Assembly: GCA_017550445.1 (NCBI GenBank)
Contig: JAFZOV010000012.1
Coordinates: 1-34,649 of the forward strand
From: Fibrobacter sp.
Lineage (GTDB): Bacteria; Fibrobacterota; Fibrobacteria; Fibrobacterales; Fibrobacteraceae
Length of the DNA stretch: 34,649 nucleotides
Direction of reading: 5' to 3'
In this document: in pieces, positions 1 through 7,647 of the stretch
Position numbering within the stretch: position 1 is the first letter of the stretch
Layout of the letters: each line of letters opens with the position of its first letter
Made by a program: the position numbers and the translations under genes
Notes under the pieces: model-generated
The model's input: the letters and a program-made list of their open reading frames with translations, nothing else
Told to the model about the DNA's origin: nothing
Databases searched by the model: none

Positions 1-931
1 AGGTGATCAGGTTCAGGTCTTCGCCTTCGGCGCGGCCGAGGAGCTTATCCACCGTCTTGATGACGACCTTGATAATGTCGATGTTCTTCCATTCGTTGAA
101 ACCGCCGATGTTGTAGGTTTCGGCAATCTTACCGTTATGGAAAATCACGTCGATAGCGCGGGCGTGGTCTTCTACAAAGAGCCAGTCGCGGACATTTTCG
201 CCCTTGCCGTAAACCGGAAGCGGCTTCTTGTGGCGAATGTTGTTGATGAAGAGCGGAATCAGCTTTTCGGGGAACTGGTACGGACCGTAGTTGTTGGAAC
301 AGTTCGTCACAATGGTCGGCATGCCGTAAGTATCGTGGAATGCGCGAACAAAGTGGTCGGAGCCAGCCTTCGAAGCGGAATACGGAGAATGCGGCGTGTA
401 CTTGGTGGTTTCGTAGAAGAAGGCGTCACCGTAAGCCAAGTGGTGTTCGGAGCTAGATGCCGTCGTGGTGAACGGGGGCGTGATGCCTTCCGGGTGGTTC
501 ATCTTGAGCGCACCGTAGACTTCATCTGTCGAAATATGATAGAAGCGCTTGCCTTCGTACTTTTCGGGGAGGCTTTCCCAGTAGAGCTTGGCGGCCTGGA
601 GCAGAGAAAGCGTCCCCATCACGTTCGTCTTGGCAAAAGTGAACGGGTCCTTGATGGAGCGGTCCACATGGCTTTCGGCGGCCAGGTGAATGTTGCCGTC
701 GACCTGTTCGTCTTGCATCAGCTTGTAAAAAGCGTCAAAGTCGCAGATATCCATCTTCACGAACTTGTAGTTCGGCTTGTTTTCGACGTCCTTGAGGTTA
801 GCAAGGTTGCCTGCATAAGTCAACTTATCCAGGTTGATAATCTTGTACTCGGGGTACTTGTTCACAAAAAGGCGCACCACGTGGCTTCCGATAAAGCCTG
901 CGCCGCCAGTAATAACGATGGATCTTTTCAT
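1..931 (-). CDS. rfbB: dTDP-glucose 4,6-dehydratase (partial, C-terminus outside window)
   Basis: The product would convert dTDP-glucose to dTDP-4-keto-6-deoxyglucose in the cytoplasm, the second step of dTDP-rhamnose synthesis for surface polysaccharide. The visible 310 codons begin MKRSIVITGGAGFIGSHVV, with the Rossmann GGxGFIGS NAD-binding motif, then HLAAESHVDRSI, the STDEVYG motif and the short-chain dehydrogenase YSASKAGSD (YxxxK) pair. The frame is still open at base 1, so the last few dozen residues of a protein usually about 340-360 aa long are missing. The ATG at 931 has a GGAG sequence 7 nt upstream. A TATATT element at 953-958 could be a -10 box of its own promoter. It lies downstream of, and in the same direction as, the ABC ATPase gene. 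No other rhamnose genes are visible. Confidence 0.95.
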   Translation of the reverse strand, partial: MKRSIVITGGAGFIGSHVVRLFVNKYPEYKIINLDKLTYAGNLANLKDVENKPNYKFVKMDICDFDAFYKLMQDEQVDGNIHLAAESHVDRSIKDPFTFAKTNVMGTLSLLQAAKLYWESLPEKYEGKRFYHISTDEVYGALKMNHPEGITPPFTTTASSSEHHLAYGDAFFYETTKYTPHSPYSASKAGSDHFVRAFHDTYGMPTIVTNCSNNYGPYQFPEKLIPLFINNIRHKKPLPVYGKGENVRDWLFVEDHARAIDVIFHNGKIAETYNIGGFNEWKNIDIIKVVIKTVDKLLGRAEGEDLNLIT

Positions 932-966
932 ATTTTTCTCCGATTACGGGCTAATATAGCAATTAA

Positions 967-1800
967 TCATTTTCTCTTGATAGTAGGCACGCTGGCAAGC
1001 AGTTTCTGCGTGTACTCGTGCTGGGGGTTCGTGAGAACAACATCTGCGGGGCCCCGCTCCACAATATGCCCAAAATACATCACCAAAACATCGTCGCTCA
1101 AGGCACGGACCACCTGCATATCGTGGCTGATAAACACAATCGAAAGTCCAAATTCGTTGCGCAAGTCATCGAGCAAGTGCAAAATCTGCGCCTGCACCGA
1201 CACATCCAAGGCGCTGGTGACTTCGTCGCATAAAAGAATCTTCGGCTTCACCATCAAGCTACGGGCAATGCAGAGTCGTTGCCGCTGGCCCCCCGAGAAC
1301 TCGTGGGGGAACTTTTGGAGAGAATCAACGGGCAAAGACACGCGCTCCAAAAGTTCTCTTGCACGCGCTTCTGCATCCATAACCTTGGCTCCGCGTGCAA
1401 CCAGCGGCGCCGTCAAAATTTCAGCAATCGTCTGCCGCGGATTCAAGCTGCTGAACGGGTCCTGGAAAATCATCTGCACCAGGTCAGAAACCCGGCACAA
1501 TTTTTGCGCCTTCCCTGCAACCGCCCCAGTCGTCGCCACTTTCCCATTTACAACTTTCTGACCGAACAGCTTAAATTCGCCGCAGTCCATGGGAACAAGC
1601 CCCACCAGCGACTTTACGAGCGTAGATTTTCCGCAACCGGACTCCCCCACAATCGAAAGGATTTTCCCGGATTCAAGTACAAAAGAGACGTTCTCGACCG
1701 CTGTAAAATAGTTCTGGACCTTGCCCAAAACACCACCACGAATCGGGAACTTTACCGTAAGCCCCGAAACCTCCATTGCAGGTACGGACTCCAAAGCCAT
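967..1800 (-). CDS. ABC transporter ATPase, oligopeptide/dipeptide (OppF/DppF) type
   Basis: This is a cytoplasmic nucleotide-binding subunit that would power a peptide or nickel-type importer. All ABC motifs are present in 277 aa: Walker A GESGCGKST at about 52-60, the Q-loop phrase QMIFQDPFSSLNPRQ typical of the Opp/Dpp family, the signature FSGGQRQR, Walker B ILLCDEVTSALD and the switch histidine in FISHD. The protein is shorter than classic OppF (about 330 aa) and stops soon after a PQHEYTQKLL segment, so the usual C-terminal extension is reduced. The start is 2 nt after the xseB stop (TAGGAATG), which suggests translational coupling. No permease or binding protein is in the window, so the substrate cannot be named. 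DppF or a lone OppD/F-like ATPase are alternatives. Confidence 0.88.
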   Translation of the reverse strand: MALESVPAMEVSGLTVKFPIRGGVLGKVQNYFTAVENVSFVLESGKILSIVGESGCGKSTLVKSLVGLVPMDCGEFKLFGQKVVNGKVATTGAVAGKAQKLCRVSDLVQMIFQDPFSSLNPRQTIAEILTAPLVARGAKVMDAEARARELLERVSLPVDSLQKFPHEFSGGQRQRLCIARSLMVKPKILLCDEVTSALDVSVQAQILHLLDDLRNEFGLSIVFISHDMQVVRALSDDVLVMYFGHIVERGPADVVLTNPQHEYTQKLLASVPTIKRK

Positions 1801-1802
1801 TC

Positions 1803-2021
1803 CTAAGCCTCAGTTTCCGTTTCACCGTCAAGGCCCGAAAGGGCTTCCTGCACGTTTTTCTCGGTGGCAAGCAAAATTTTGCGGCATTTACGCAAAAGTT
1901 CCGTAGCTTCCTGTACCGCACCGGCCAACTCGTCTATTTCCATCTCGGAATTGTCGATTCGCTCCAAGATGCTCTCTAAACGCTCCATTGCGGTTTTATA
2001 TTCAAAATTTTCGGTACTCAT
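1803..2021 (-). CDS. xseB: Exodeoxyribonuclease VII small subunit
   Basis: The 72-aa product is the small subunit that multimerises on XseA to form exonuclease VII, which degrades single-stranded DNA. The sequence MSTENFEYKTAMERLESIL, followed by a central DELAGAVQEATELLRKC segment and a tail with LLATEKNVQEAL, matches the XseB helical hairpin (F-E-x-A-x-x-x-L-E-x-I). The length is normal for the family. The frame extends further upstream, but the ATG at 2021 gives the canonical N-terminus, and upstream codons would run into the divergent lipoprotein region. No clear Shine-Dalgarno sequence is seen. It is the first gene of a minus-strand group with the ABC ATPase and rfbB. xseA is not in the window. 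Confidence 0.9.
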   Translation of the reverse strand: MSTENFEYKTAMERLESILERIDNSEMEIDELAGAVQEATELLRKCRKILLATEKNVQEALSGLDGETETEA

Positions 2022-2058
2022 ATAAGTGAATATAGTTATCTTTAACGAAGTGAGTTTT

Positions 2059-2763
2059 ATGAAGAAGACCAAGCGAAGTGTTTTGGACATTTGCCTTGCG
2101 CTTATGGCGGGGGTGCTCTTTTCTGCATGCCTCCACATTCCACACGCCCCCAGCAACGACCCCAAAATCACCTCCGTCGAAGTCCAGGTAAAACAGTTCG
2201 GCGAAACAAGGGAATCACCCCTTAAAATCAATTCCGACGAAGACGCCGAACTGATTGCCCTAGTTAATCCCAGCAAGTTCAAAGACGACGTTCAGTATTA
2301 CTGGTACAAGGGAGACGATATCCTGGGCGAAGGCATGACCTACGCCATTAGTACCAGCGACATGGCATCCAGCAAAAAAATCAAGAAAAAAATTCCCGAC
2401 AAGCTGGTCATCGAAGACCGCGAAAAGAACAGCCTCGAAACCTCGCTCCAAGTCACCATCAATGTTCCGCCGCAGATTTCGACCAACACGCAACCTGCTG
2501 ACGGCGACACCCTGTACGGTAACATCCACACCCCGTTCCTGTTTTCTTGGAAATCCTCCGACCGTGACGAAAGGGGCCATCTGTCCCACACACTGGAAAT
2601 TGACGGCACACGATACAACGTAGGCGAACTACAGCAGATTTCGCAATCCGGTTTCACCGAAGGTAGACACACCTATCGTATTCTGGTGGAAGATTCCATG
2701 GGCGACAAGGATTCTATTCCCGAACAAGAATTTTTTGTCGTTGACACCTTGGGGGCTCCATGA
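2059..2763 (+). CDS. Envelope lipoprotein A, Ig-like (shortest of three paralogues)
   Basis: A 234-aa predicted lipoprotein of unknown function. The N-terminus MKKTKRSVLDICLALMAGVL is a signal peptide ending in FSAC, a slightly non-canonical lipobox, and the mature protein would start at Cys. An upstream in-frame ATG at 2026 would put a non-signal extension in front, so the ATG at 2059, after AAGTGAG, is preferred. Two beta-rich domains follow: one with QYYWYKGDDILGEG and one with FLFSWKSSDRDERGHLS. The same two-domain order recurs in the next two genes (QYFWTMDGEN then IHFAWNFNDPDS; GLLWKIGEST then LTLQWNVSGIDP), so the three are paralogues and this one lacks the later domains. Its stop overlaps the next start (ATGA). 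The role may be structural or adhesive at the cell surface, but that is inference only. Confidence 0.8.
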   Translation: MKKTKRSVLDICLALMAGVLFSACLHIPHAPSNDPKITSVEVQVKQFGETRESPLKINSDEDAELIALVNPSKFKDDVQYYWYKGDDILGEGMTYAISTSDMASSKKIKKKIPDKLVIEDREKNSLETSLQVTINVPPQISTNTQPADGDTLYGNIHTPFLFSWKSSDRDERGHLSHTLEIDGTRYNVGELQQISQSGFTEGRHTYRILVEDSMGDKDSIPEQEFFVVDTLGAP

Positions 2764-4052
2764 TTTTTCGAAAGTCGAAACAGGCAGTTCTCTTTGGCAT
2801 TCTCTTTTTTGCACTCCTCGCATGCACAAATTCCGACGAGTTCCTATTCAACGACCAGGAATCCCAGGAAATCGAGATTTCGGCCATTGTAACCAGATCC
2901 TTTGACAGCGAAGCCCCAAAAACAAAGGCCGACACCATTCAGCCGGGCGACTCCCTCATATTCTTGACCACGGTATCCCCCTCCAAGTCCATTCGAAACA
3001 GGCAATACTTCTGGACTATGGACGGAGAAAATTTCGCAAGCGAGTACAGCTTTCAAAAAAGCATCAACGTTCCCGGTGTTCACAAGATAGCATTCGTCTT
3101 CGTCGATTTTTTTGGCGACACCTTAAGTGACACCCTGACCATTACCGTAGCCACGCCCCCCATTATGGATACGGAGCATTTCATTCCGGCGACGGGAACC
3201 CAAAACTTGACGCCGGACAGTGCGATTCATTTTGCATGGAATTTTAACGACCCTGATTCCCTATGGGACCTTTCTTTCCGCTTTACGCTACAGGACAGTG
3301 ATAAAGACACAATCATAGACACCCTGCTTCACCAAGCCTATTTTAAAAACATCAAAAAGCTTTCTCCGTTGCAAAAATACACCTGGACCGTCAGAGCATA
3401 CAACGAGTTCAACCAAAAATCCAATGAAACCCTGACAGCCTCTTTCTACACCAAAGGAAGCAAAGGGAAAAGCGCCGTTTCAGGAACACTCAAAACAAGT
3501 TCCAGCCACAAGGAACAGGACTTCAAAGTCATACTTTTAGATTCTCTGCAAGCGCCACTCGACACGATTCCACTTTCCGGAACGCCTAACGCAGATTTCA
3601 ACATCAAACCACTCGCCAAGGGCAAATACAGCCTTGCAATCTCCGTAGACAACGCAAGCGATTTCAATGCCGACACCATTCGCTTTAAGCTAGAAGCAAA
3701 TCAGGTAACCCAGCTGGACACCATTACTCTTGCAGACGAAATTCCGCCTCGCATTCAGAGCCTTTCCGGCAACGACACTCTTGACATTTCGGACACACTG
3801 CGGTTTATCGTCTTTGATCATGGCGGTCCCATACTCCCAGCCAAGATTACCATTTCATACGAAAACAAGAATCTTAGCGATTTCACTTTATCAAAGGACA
3901 CGTTATACGTTCCTTTCAACCAAAAAGCGACGGCACAAAACTGGACAACTAAATTCATTTCTGTTAGCGTGACCGACCCCAGCTACAACAGTGCCAAACA
4001 TGTTTTCTACCTCCGCCCCAATGCAACCCCACCGGAGGTATTCAGTGAATAA
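2760..4052 (+). CDS. Envelope lipoprotein B, multi-domain Ig/Fn3-like
   Basis: A 430-aa predicted lipoprotein of unknown function. The signal peptide MIFRKSKQAVLFGILFFALL ends in a good lipobox, LLAC, with Cys at about residue 21. Beta-sandwich segments follow: a PKD/Ig-like region (QYFWTMDGENF to DTLTITVATPP), an Fn3-like region (IHFAWNFNDPDS to YTWTVRAYNEFNQKSNETLT), a carboxypeptidase-regulatory-like strand set (SAVSGTLK to LAKGKYSLAISVDN), and a final Ig-like unit starting DTITLADEIPPRI. Gene C repeats this plan, including a DTIVLKDQTPPQI counterpart. The start ATG overlaps the stop of gene A by 4 nt, which indicates coupling. Asp/Thr/Ser-rich composition fits an exported protein. Confidence 0.8.
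   Translation: MIFRKSKQAVLFGILFFALLACTNSDEFLFNDQESQEIEISAIVTRSFDSEAPKTKADTIQPGDSLIFLTTVSPSKSIRNRQYFWTMDGENFASEYSFQKSINVPGVHKIAFVFVDFFGDTLSDTLTITVATPPIMDTEHFIPATGTQNLTPDSAIHFAWNFNDPDSLWDLSFRFTLQDSDKDTIIDTLLHQAYFKNIKKLSPLQKYTWTVRAYNEFNQKSNETLTASFYTKGSKGKSAVSGTLKTSSSHKEQDFKVILLDSLQAPLDTIPLSGTPNADFNIKPLAKGKYSLAISVDNASDFNADTIRFKLEANQVTQLDTITLADEIPPRIQSLSGNDTLDISDTLRFIVFDHGGPILPAKITISYENKNLSDFTLSKDTLYVPFNQKATAQNWTTKFISVSVTDPSYNSAKHVFYLRPNATPPEVFSE
4034..4038 (+). promoter_or_regulatory. Shine-Dalgarno site selecting a GTG start
   Basis: A GGAGG sequence inside the end of gene B lies 6 nt before GTG at 4045. It decides the start of lipoprotein C in favour of this GTG rather than the ATG at 3991. 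The residues after the GTG form a proper lipoprotein signal peptide, whereas the longer version would bury it. Confidence 0.75.
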
Positions 4053-5415
4053 GCTTTTATACATTCCGTTTTTAGCCTTGTCCATTGCATTGATGGCCTG
4101 TGGCGACGACCACGTCATCAACCAGAATTCGCCCACGCTCAAGCAATATGTTTTCGCCGGTCCCGACGGATTTAATGGAGATATAGCCAGTTACTACGAG
4201 CCCATTACTCAATTATACGTAGAACAAGGTCAGACCATCAAATTCTTTGCCGGCTACTCCACCGGAGAACGCATTTACACCGATGAAACATTGCAAGAAC
4301 ACTACAACGGGCTTCTTTGGAAAATCGGCGAAAGCACTTACAACCTGAGTTCCTTCCGCCATACATTCACCACCCCCGGCGAATACGAAGGTTCCCTAGA
4401 AACCACCGACTTTTTCGACGACACGTTGCGGACAACATTTAAGGTCTACGTAAACACGCCAAACAGCATCGCCCTTGAGCAGCCTTACAACGGTTACAAC
4501 CAGGCCAGCCCTGACGACGACCAGGAACTCACGCTGCAGTGGAACGTTTCTGGAATTGACCCTTGGGAAGAGTCCCTGTGTCTAATTTTCATGGACTACG
4601 ATCCCGATTCCGTTTGGAATTCACCCCTGGGGTACACGGACTGCAATTCGCCGGTCACACTCAAAGGCTCTCTCATCCAGTCTTTCGACGAAATCACACA
4701 AGAATCCATTAGCGCCTACGACAGTTCCTTCACGCTGTACTGGGGAGCCAAAATGTTCACCACGAGTCAAAGCGGTCGGAAATACCGCGACTCTACAGAA
4801 ATTTTCCATTTTTCAACCCAAATTCTCGACGAAACCTCGACTTTAAAAATTCCTCTTGTCTATAGCCGCTACAGGGACAATTCCATTCTGTGGACAGACA
4901 TCTATCTCATTTCAAAAGAGGGCGACACCCTGCAGACCCTTACCAATGACTTAAGATCGAATACCATTACAACCAAAATCGAGCCTCAAATCGGCCTCAA
5001 GATTCTTCTGAAGGAATCCTACCGCAAAGAATACGCAAGCGAAAGCCTGGTGGTCGATATTCCACCACACACGGTACTCACCACGGACACAATCGTCCTG
5101 AAAGACCAGACGCCTCCGCAAATTGCCGCCGTCAGCGACCAGTTTTTAAATTCCGACTCCATCGCCTTCTACATTTACGATGACGGTTCCGGTCTCAATG
5201 TTTCCAAATTGATTGTCACCGTAGATTTCGACACACTGGAATTTGACTACAATACCCCTACGCTGACATTCTACAAGAATTGCTTTAACTCCTGCAGGCT
5301 AACTATTGTTGGCGAAGACTATTCGCAAAACAGCCTGCCAGACGTTTATTGGACAATCCAGAACGTTCCCGGCTATCGGTTAATTTCGGGACCTTTCCCA
5401 AACGAGGGTATCTGA
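4045..5415 (+). CDS. Envelope lipoprotein C, multi-domain Ig-like (longest of three paralogues)
   Basis: A 456-aa predicted lipoprotein of unknown function that begins at GTG. The first residues are MNKLLYIPFLALSIALMACG, a signal peptide with lipobox LMAC. The domain order matches gene B: a PKD/Ig-like region (GLLWKIGESTYNLS to TTFKVYVNTPN), an Fn3-like region (LTLQWNVSGIDPWEES to FHFSTQ), a peptidase-regulatory-like strand set (LKIPLVYSRYRDNS to KEYASESLVV) and a terminal Ig-like unit beginning DTIVLKDQTPPQI and ending near DVYWTIQNV. It overlaps gene B by 8 nt and is followed after 1 nt by the next gene, so it sits mid-operon. Several Cys residues (CLIF, DCNS, KNCFNSC) may form disulphides, which agrees with a location outside the inner membrane. 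Confidence 0.8.
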   Translation: MNKLLYIPFLALSIALMACGDDHVINQNSPTLKQYVFAGPDGFNGDIASYYEPITQLYVEQGQTIKFFAGYSTGERIYTDETLQEHYNGLLWKIGESTYNLSSFRHTFTTPGEYEGSLETTDFFDDTLRTTFKVYVNTPNSIALEQPYNGYNQASPDDDQELTLQWNVSGIDPWEESLCLIFMDYDPDSVWNSPLGYTDCNSPVTLKGSLIQSFDEITQESISAYDSSFTLYWGAKMFTTSQSGRKYRDSTEIFHFSTQILDETSTLKIPLVYSRYRDNSILWTDIYLISKEGDTLQTLTNDLRSNTITTKIEPQIGLKILLKESYRKEYASESLVVDIPPHTVLTTDTIVLKDQTPPQIAAVSDQFLNSDSIAFYIYDDGSGLNVSKLIVTVDFDTLEFDYNTPTLTFYKNCFNSCRLTIVGEDYSQNSLPDVYWTIQNVPGYRLISGPFPNEGI

Positions 5416-5416
5416 C

Positions 5417-6037
5417 ATGTTGCGCCTTGTAACGATATTCCTCCTTTGCGCAATGGCCTACGCATTTGCAGACCCCAAGGTTTTGCATGTGTCAACCATT
5501 CCCAGTAACGCCGACATCTATATCGACGAAATCCGCCCGAACCACGCCAAGGCTCCGGCCTATATTTCGCCTGCCGTTATTGAACTTGCCGACGACTCCT
5601 TGGCAAGCGAAGTCCTGATTTCCCTATTCAATCCCGGTTTCATGGACACCACCCTTCGGGTAAGGCTATCTCCCAAAGACACCTCCTACATTATTATTTC
5701 GCAGAGTCCCATTTCCGATGAAGATTTACTGGACAAGCAACAGTCGGAGCTTTCAAAGCGCAAACGCGCAAAATTCGGAAAAGGCCTCATGAAATTTTCG
5801 CTTATTCCCATAGCCCTGGGGCTAGCATCGGGAGCCATCGCCTATTACGAAATCGAAAAAGCGAAGGACTGCAAAAAGTCTCTGAAAAATTCTTCTATCG
5901 CAACAGATCGTTATCAAGAAAAACTCGAAGACTTTACGGATTACCAGGACAAAGCCAAAGTCACCAGAGGCTTTAGCTACGCCGGAATCATTTCTGGAGC
6001 GGCACTATTTTCAATCGGTTTCATTTTATACTTCTAG
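5417..6037 (+). CDS. PEGA-like domain membrane protein, short form
   Basis: A 206-aa protein of unknown function. A signal peptide (MLRLVTIFLLCAMAYAFA) precedes a PEGA-like beta domain at about 22-95 with the hallmark VLHVSTIPSNADIYID and a later GFMDTTLRVRL stretch. A charged linker (KQQSELSKRKRAKFGKGL) leads to a hydrophobic segment (FSLIPIALGLASGAIAYY), a charged helical loop of about 45 residues, and a last membrane segment (YAGIISGAALFSIGFILYF) at the extreme C-terminus. The same membrane-loop-membrane ending occurs in the next gene. PEGA domains are usually extracytoplasmic surface modules. It follows lipoprotein C by 1 nt, with GAGG 9 nt before the start, so it is a co-translated part of the cassette. 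Confidence 0.78.
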   Translation: MLRLVTIFLLCAMAYAFADPKVLHVSTIPSNADIYIDEIRPNHAKAPAYISPAVIELADDSLASEVLISLFNPGFMDTTLRVRLSPKDTSYIIISQSPISDEDLLDKQQSELSKRKRAKFGKGLMKFSLIPIALGLASGAIAYYEIEKAKDCKKSLKNSSIATDRYQEKLEDFTDYQDKAKVTRGFSYAGIISGAALFSIGFILYF

Positions 6038-6043
6038 GGCTTT

Positions 6044-7564
6044 ATGAAAAAATTCATCCTGACATTTGCACTCTTTTGGGTCAGCGCCGTTTGTGCGAGC
6101 GAAGGTATTCCGAGCCTTGTAGAATTGGTGACTGGCACCAAACAGGCCGCTCAGTTTTTGGGCATCCAAAACGACACCGTAAGCCTCGGCGGAACCATCC
6201 AGGGGAAATTCACGGTCATCCGCATTCCGAAGGATCGGTTCAAGAGCATTGTAGATGAAAAAGGCAACGACCTTCTGAACGGAACAACCGCACCGCAGGA
6301 TTCCTCTGTTCAAGAAACGAACCAGGCCGAAATAGTGGAAGAACCACACGAGCCCACCTTCTTGGATTCTGTAGTCGGCAAGCATGTCTTTGTAACTTTC
6401 GAACGCCGTAATTCCGAATCTACTTTAGCCGAGCAGCTGGAAAATCTGATTATCCGCCTGCTCAAGGAATCAGGCACGCCCATCTGGCTTGTGAACCGTC
6501 AAAGCTTCGACACATGCACCGACGTAGCCTGCATCAAGGATTCCTTAAAGATTCATGGGGCAGCCTCCGCCTACATCGGGCGCATTACCTCGGCAAGAAC
6601 CCCAGATTCTGTAGCCGTACAAATGTCGCGTTACGTCTTCGAAGATTCCACCAAGCCCGCCCCCAACACCGTTCAAATTAATTTGTCCGCAATTCACGCA
6701 TTGACAGACGCCCTTTCAAAAGACAAGCTCCACCGATTCATTCTTCGTCTGCAAGGCGAAGCTGTTCCCGCAGAGATAAACTACAACAAAAGCTATGTAC
6801 GCGTCGAGACCAATCCCGAAGGAGCAAACATTGTAACAAAGGGCAACGTCGACATTTGCAAAAGCCCTTGCACCTTTGTCCTTACCGACTCCGCGAAAAC
6901 CGATGTCTACGCATACTGGGGTGTAGACCGCCAAATGTGGGGAGCCAAGGCAAGCGTCAAACCCATTCCCGGTGACACCGCAAAAATTTCGTTAAAGCTC
7001 AAAAGGGTCAAGCCGGAACTTCTGATTCACACCAACCCCGAAGGAGCCTACATCTTTGCAGGTTCATCCAAGGTCACCAAGAAATCCAAACCGGTCGGGA
7101 CGTCTCCCCGCAAATTCCAGATATACGACCCGGGCCTTTCTACGGTCCAGATTCGCATGGCCGGTTTCAAGGACACCTCGCTTACCGTGTTCGCAGCCCC
7201 CACCGAAATTACCGACGTAAACATAAAGCTCACGCCCATTACCGACGAACGCGAACAACTCGCCCAGCAGGAATGGCTCTGGGAACGCAAGAAAAACTTT
7301 ATCGGCAAAACCTTAATCGGATCTTCTATCGCCCCCATTCTTTTGGGAACGCTCATCATGTACCTCGGAACCATCGATTACGATGACGCAGATAAAATCA
7401 AGGAGGACCTAAACCGCCCCGCAGCCAGAGGCGAAAACTTCCAGGAGCAGGCGGCAGAAAACAAGGACCTGATAGACAAGGGCGACAAGAAAATGATTAT
7501 CGGAGGCTCCCTATTGGGCGCTGGAATCGTTCTATTGGGCGTCGGAATCGTTTTAAACTTCTAA
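6044..7564 (+). CDS. Two-PEGA-domain membrane protein, long form
   Basis: A 506-aa protein of unknown function. A signal peptide (MKKFILTFALFWVSAVCAS) is followed by an N-terminal region of about 90 residues. Next is a Rossmann-like region (KHVFVTFERRNSESTL to CTDVACIKDSLKIHGAASAY) resembling the substrate-sensing or CsgG-like folds found in PEGA proteins of other phyla. Two PEGA domains follow, recognised by VRVETNPEGANIV with CKSPCTF and by LLIHTNPEGAYIFAG with TSPRKFQIYDPG. A charged segment leads to the membrane-loop-membrane ending (IGSSIAPILLGTLIMYLG, then GGSLLGAGIVLLGVGIVLNF), as in the 206-aa neighbour. The gap from that gene is 6 nt. No terminator is seen after the stop. It is the last gene of the cassette. 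Confidence 0.8.
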   Translation: MKKFILTFALFWVSAVCASEGIPSLVELVTGTKQAAQFLGIQNDTVSLGGTIQGKFTVIRIPKDRFKSIVDEKGNDLLNGTTAPQDSSVQETNQAEIVEEPHEPTFLDSVVGKHVFVTFERRNSESTLAEQLENLIIRLLKESGTPIWLVNRQSFDTCTDVACIKDSLKIHGAASAYIGRITSARTPDSVAVQMSRYVFEDSTKPAPNTVQINLSAIHALTDALSKDKLHRFILRLQGEAVPAEINYNKSYVRVETNPEGANIVTKGNVDICKSPCTFVLTDSAKTDVYAYWGVDRQMWGAKASVKPIPGDTAKISLKLKRVKPELLIHTNPEGAYIFAGSSKVTKKSKPVGTSPRKFQIYDPGLSTVQIRMAGFKDTSLTVFAAPTEITDVNIKLTPITDEREQLAQQEWLWERKKNFIGKTLIGSSIAPILLGTLIMYLGTIDYDDADKIKEDLNRPAARGENFQEQAAENKDLIDKGDKKMIIGGSLLGAGIVLLGVGIVLNF

Positions 7565-7634
7565 AATTACCCGAAAATCGCGCTAAAAAGCATATTTTAT
7601 TTACACTTCTTGTTCCACATTGCTAAAGAAAATT

Positions 7635-7642
7635 TAAATTTA
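7635..7642 (+). promoter_or_regulatory. Candidate -10 element (TAAATTTA) with little or no leader
   Basis: TAAATTTAG is followed by the ATG at 7648 with only 7 nt between the TAAATT hexamer and the start. The TAnnTTT core resembles FCB-group -10 boxes. No Shine-Dalgarno sequence precedes the ATG. The same geometry occurs before the DedA-family gene at 9346. A clear -35 or -33 box at the usual distance is not seen. Confidence 0.4.
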
Positions 7643-7647
7643 GACTG

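Noticed and set aside
137..1561. 474-codon plus-strand frame across rfbB and the ABC ATPase
   Set aside because: It runs across two well-supported minus-strand genes and their junction and resembles no family.
3991..4044. Upstream ATG start for lipoprotein C
   Set aside because: It would add 18 residues before the signal peptide and overlap gene B by 62 nt. The GTG at 4045 has a GGAGG at ideal distance.
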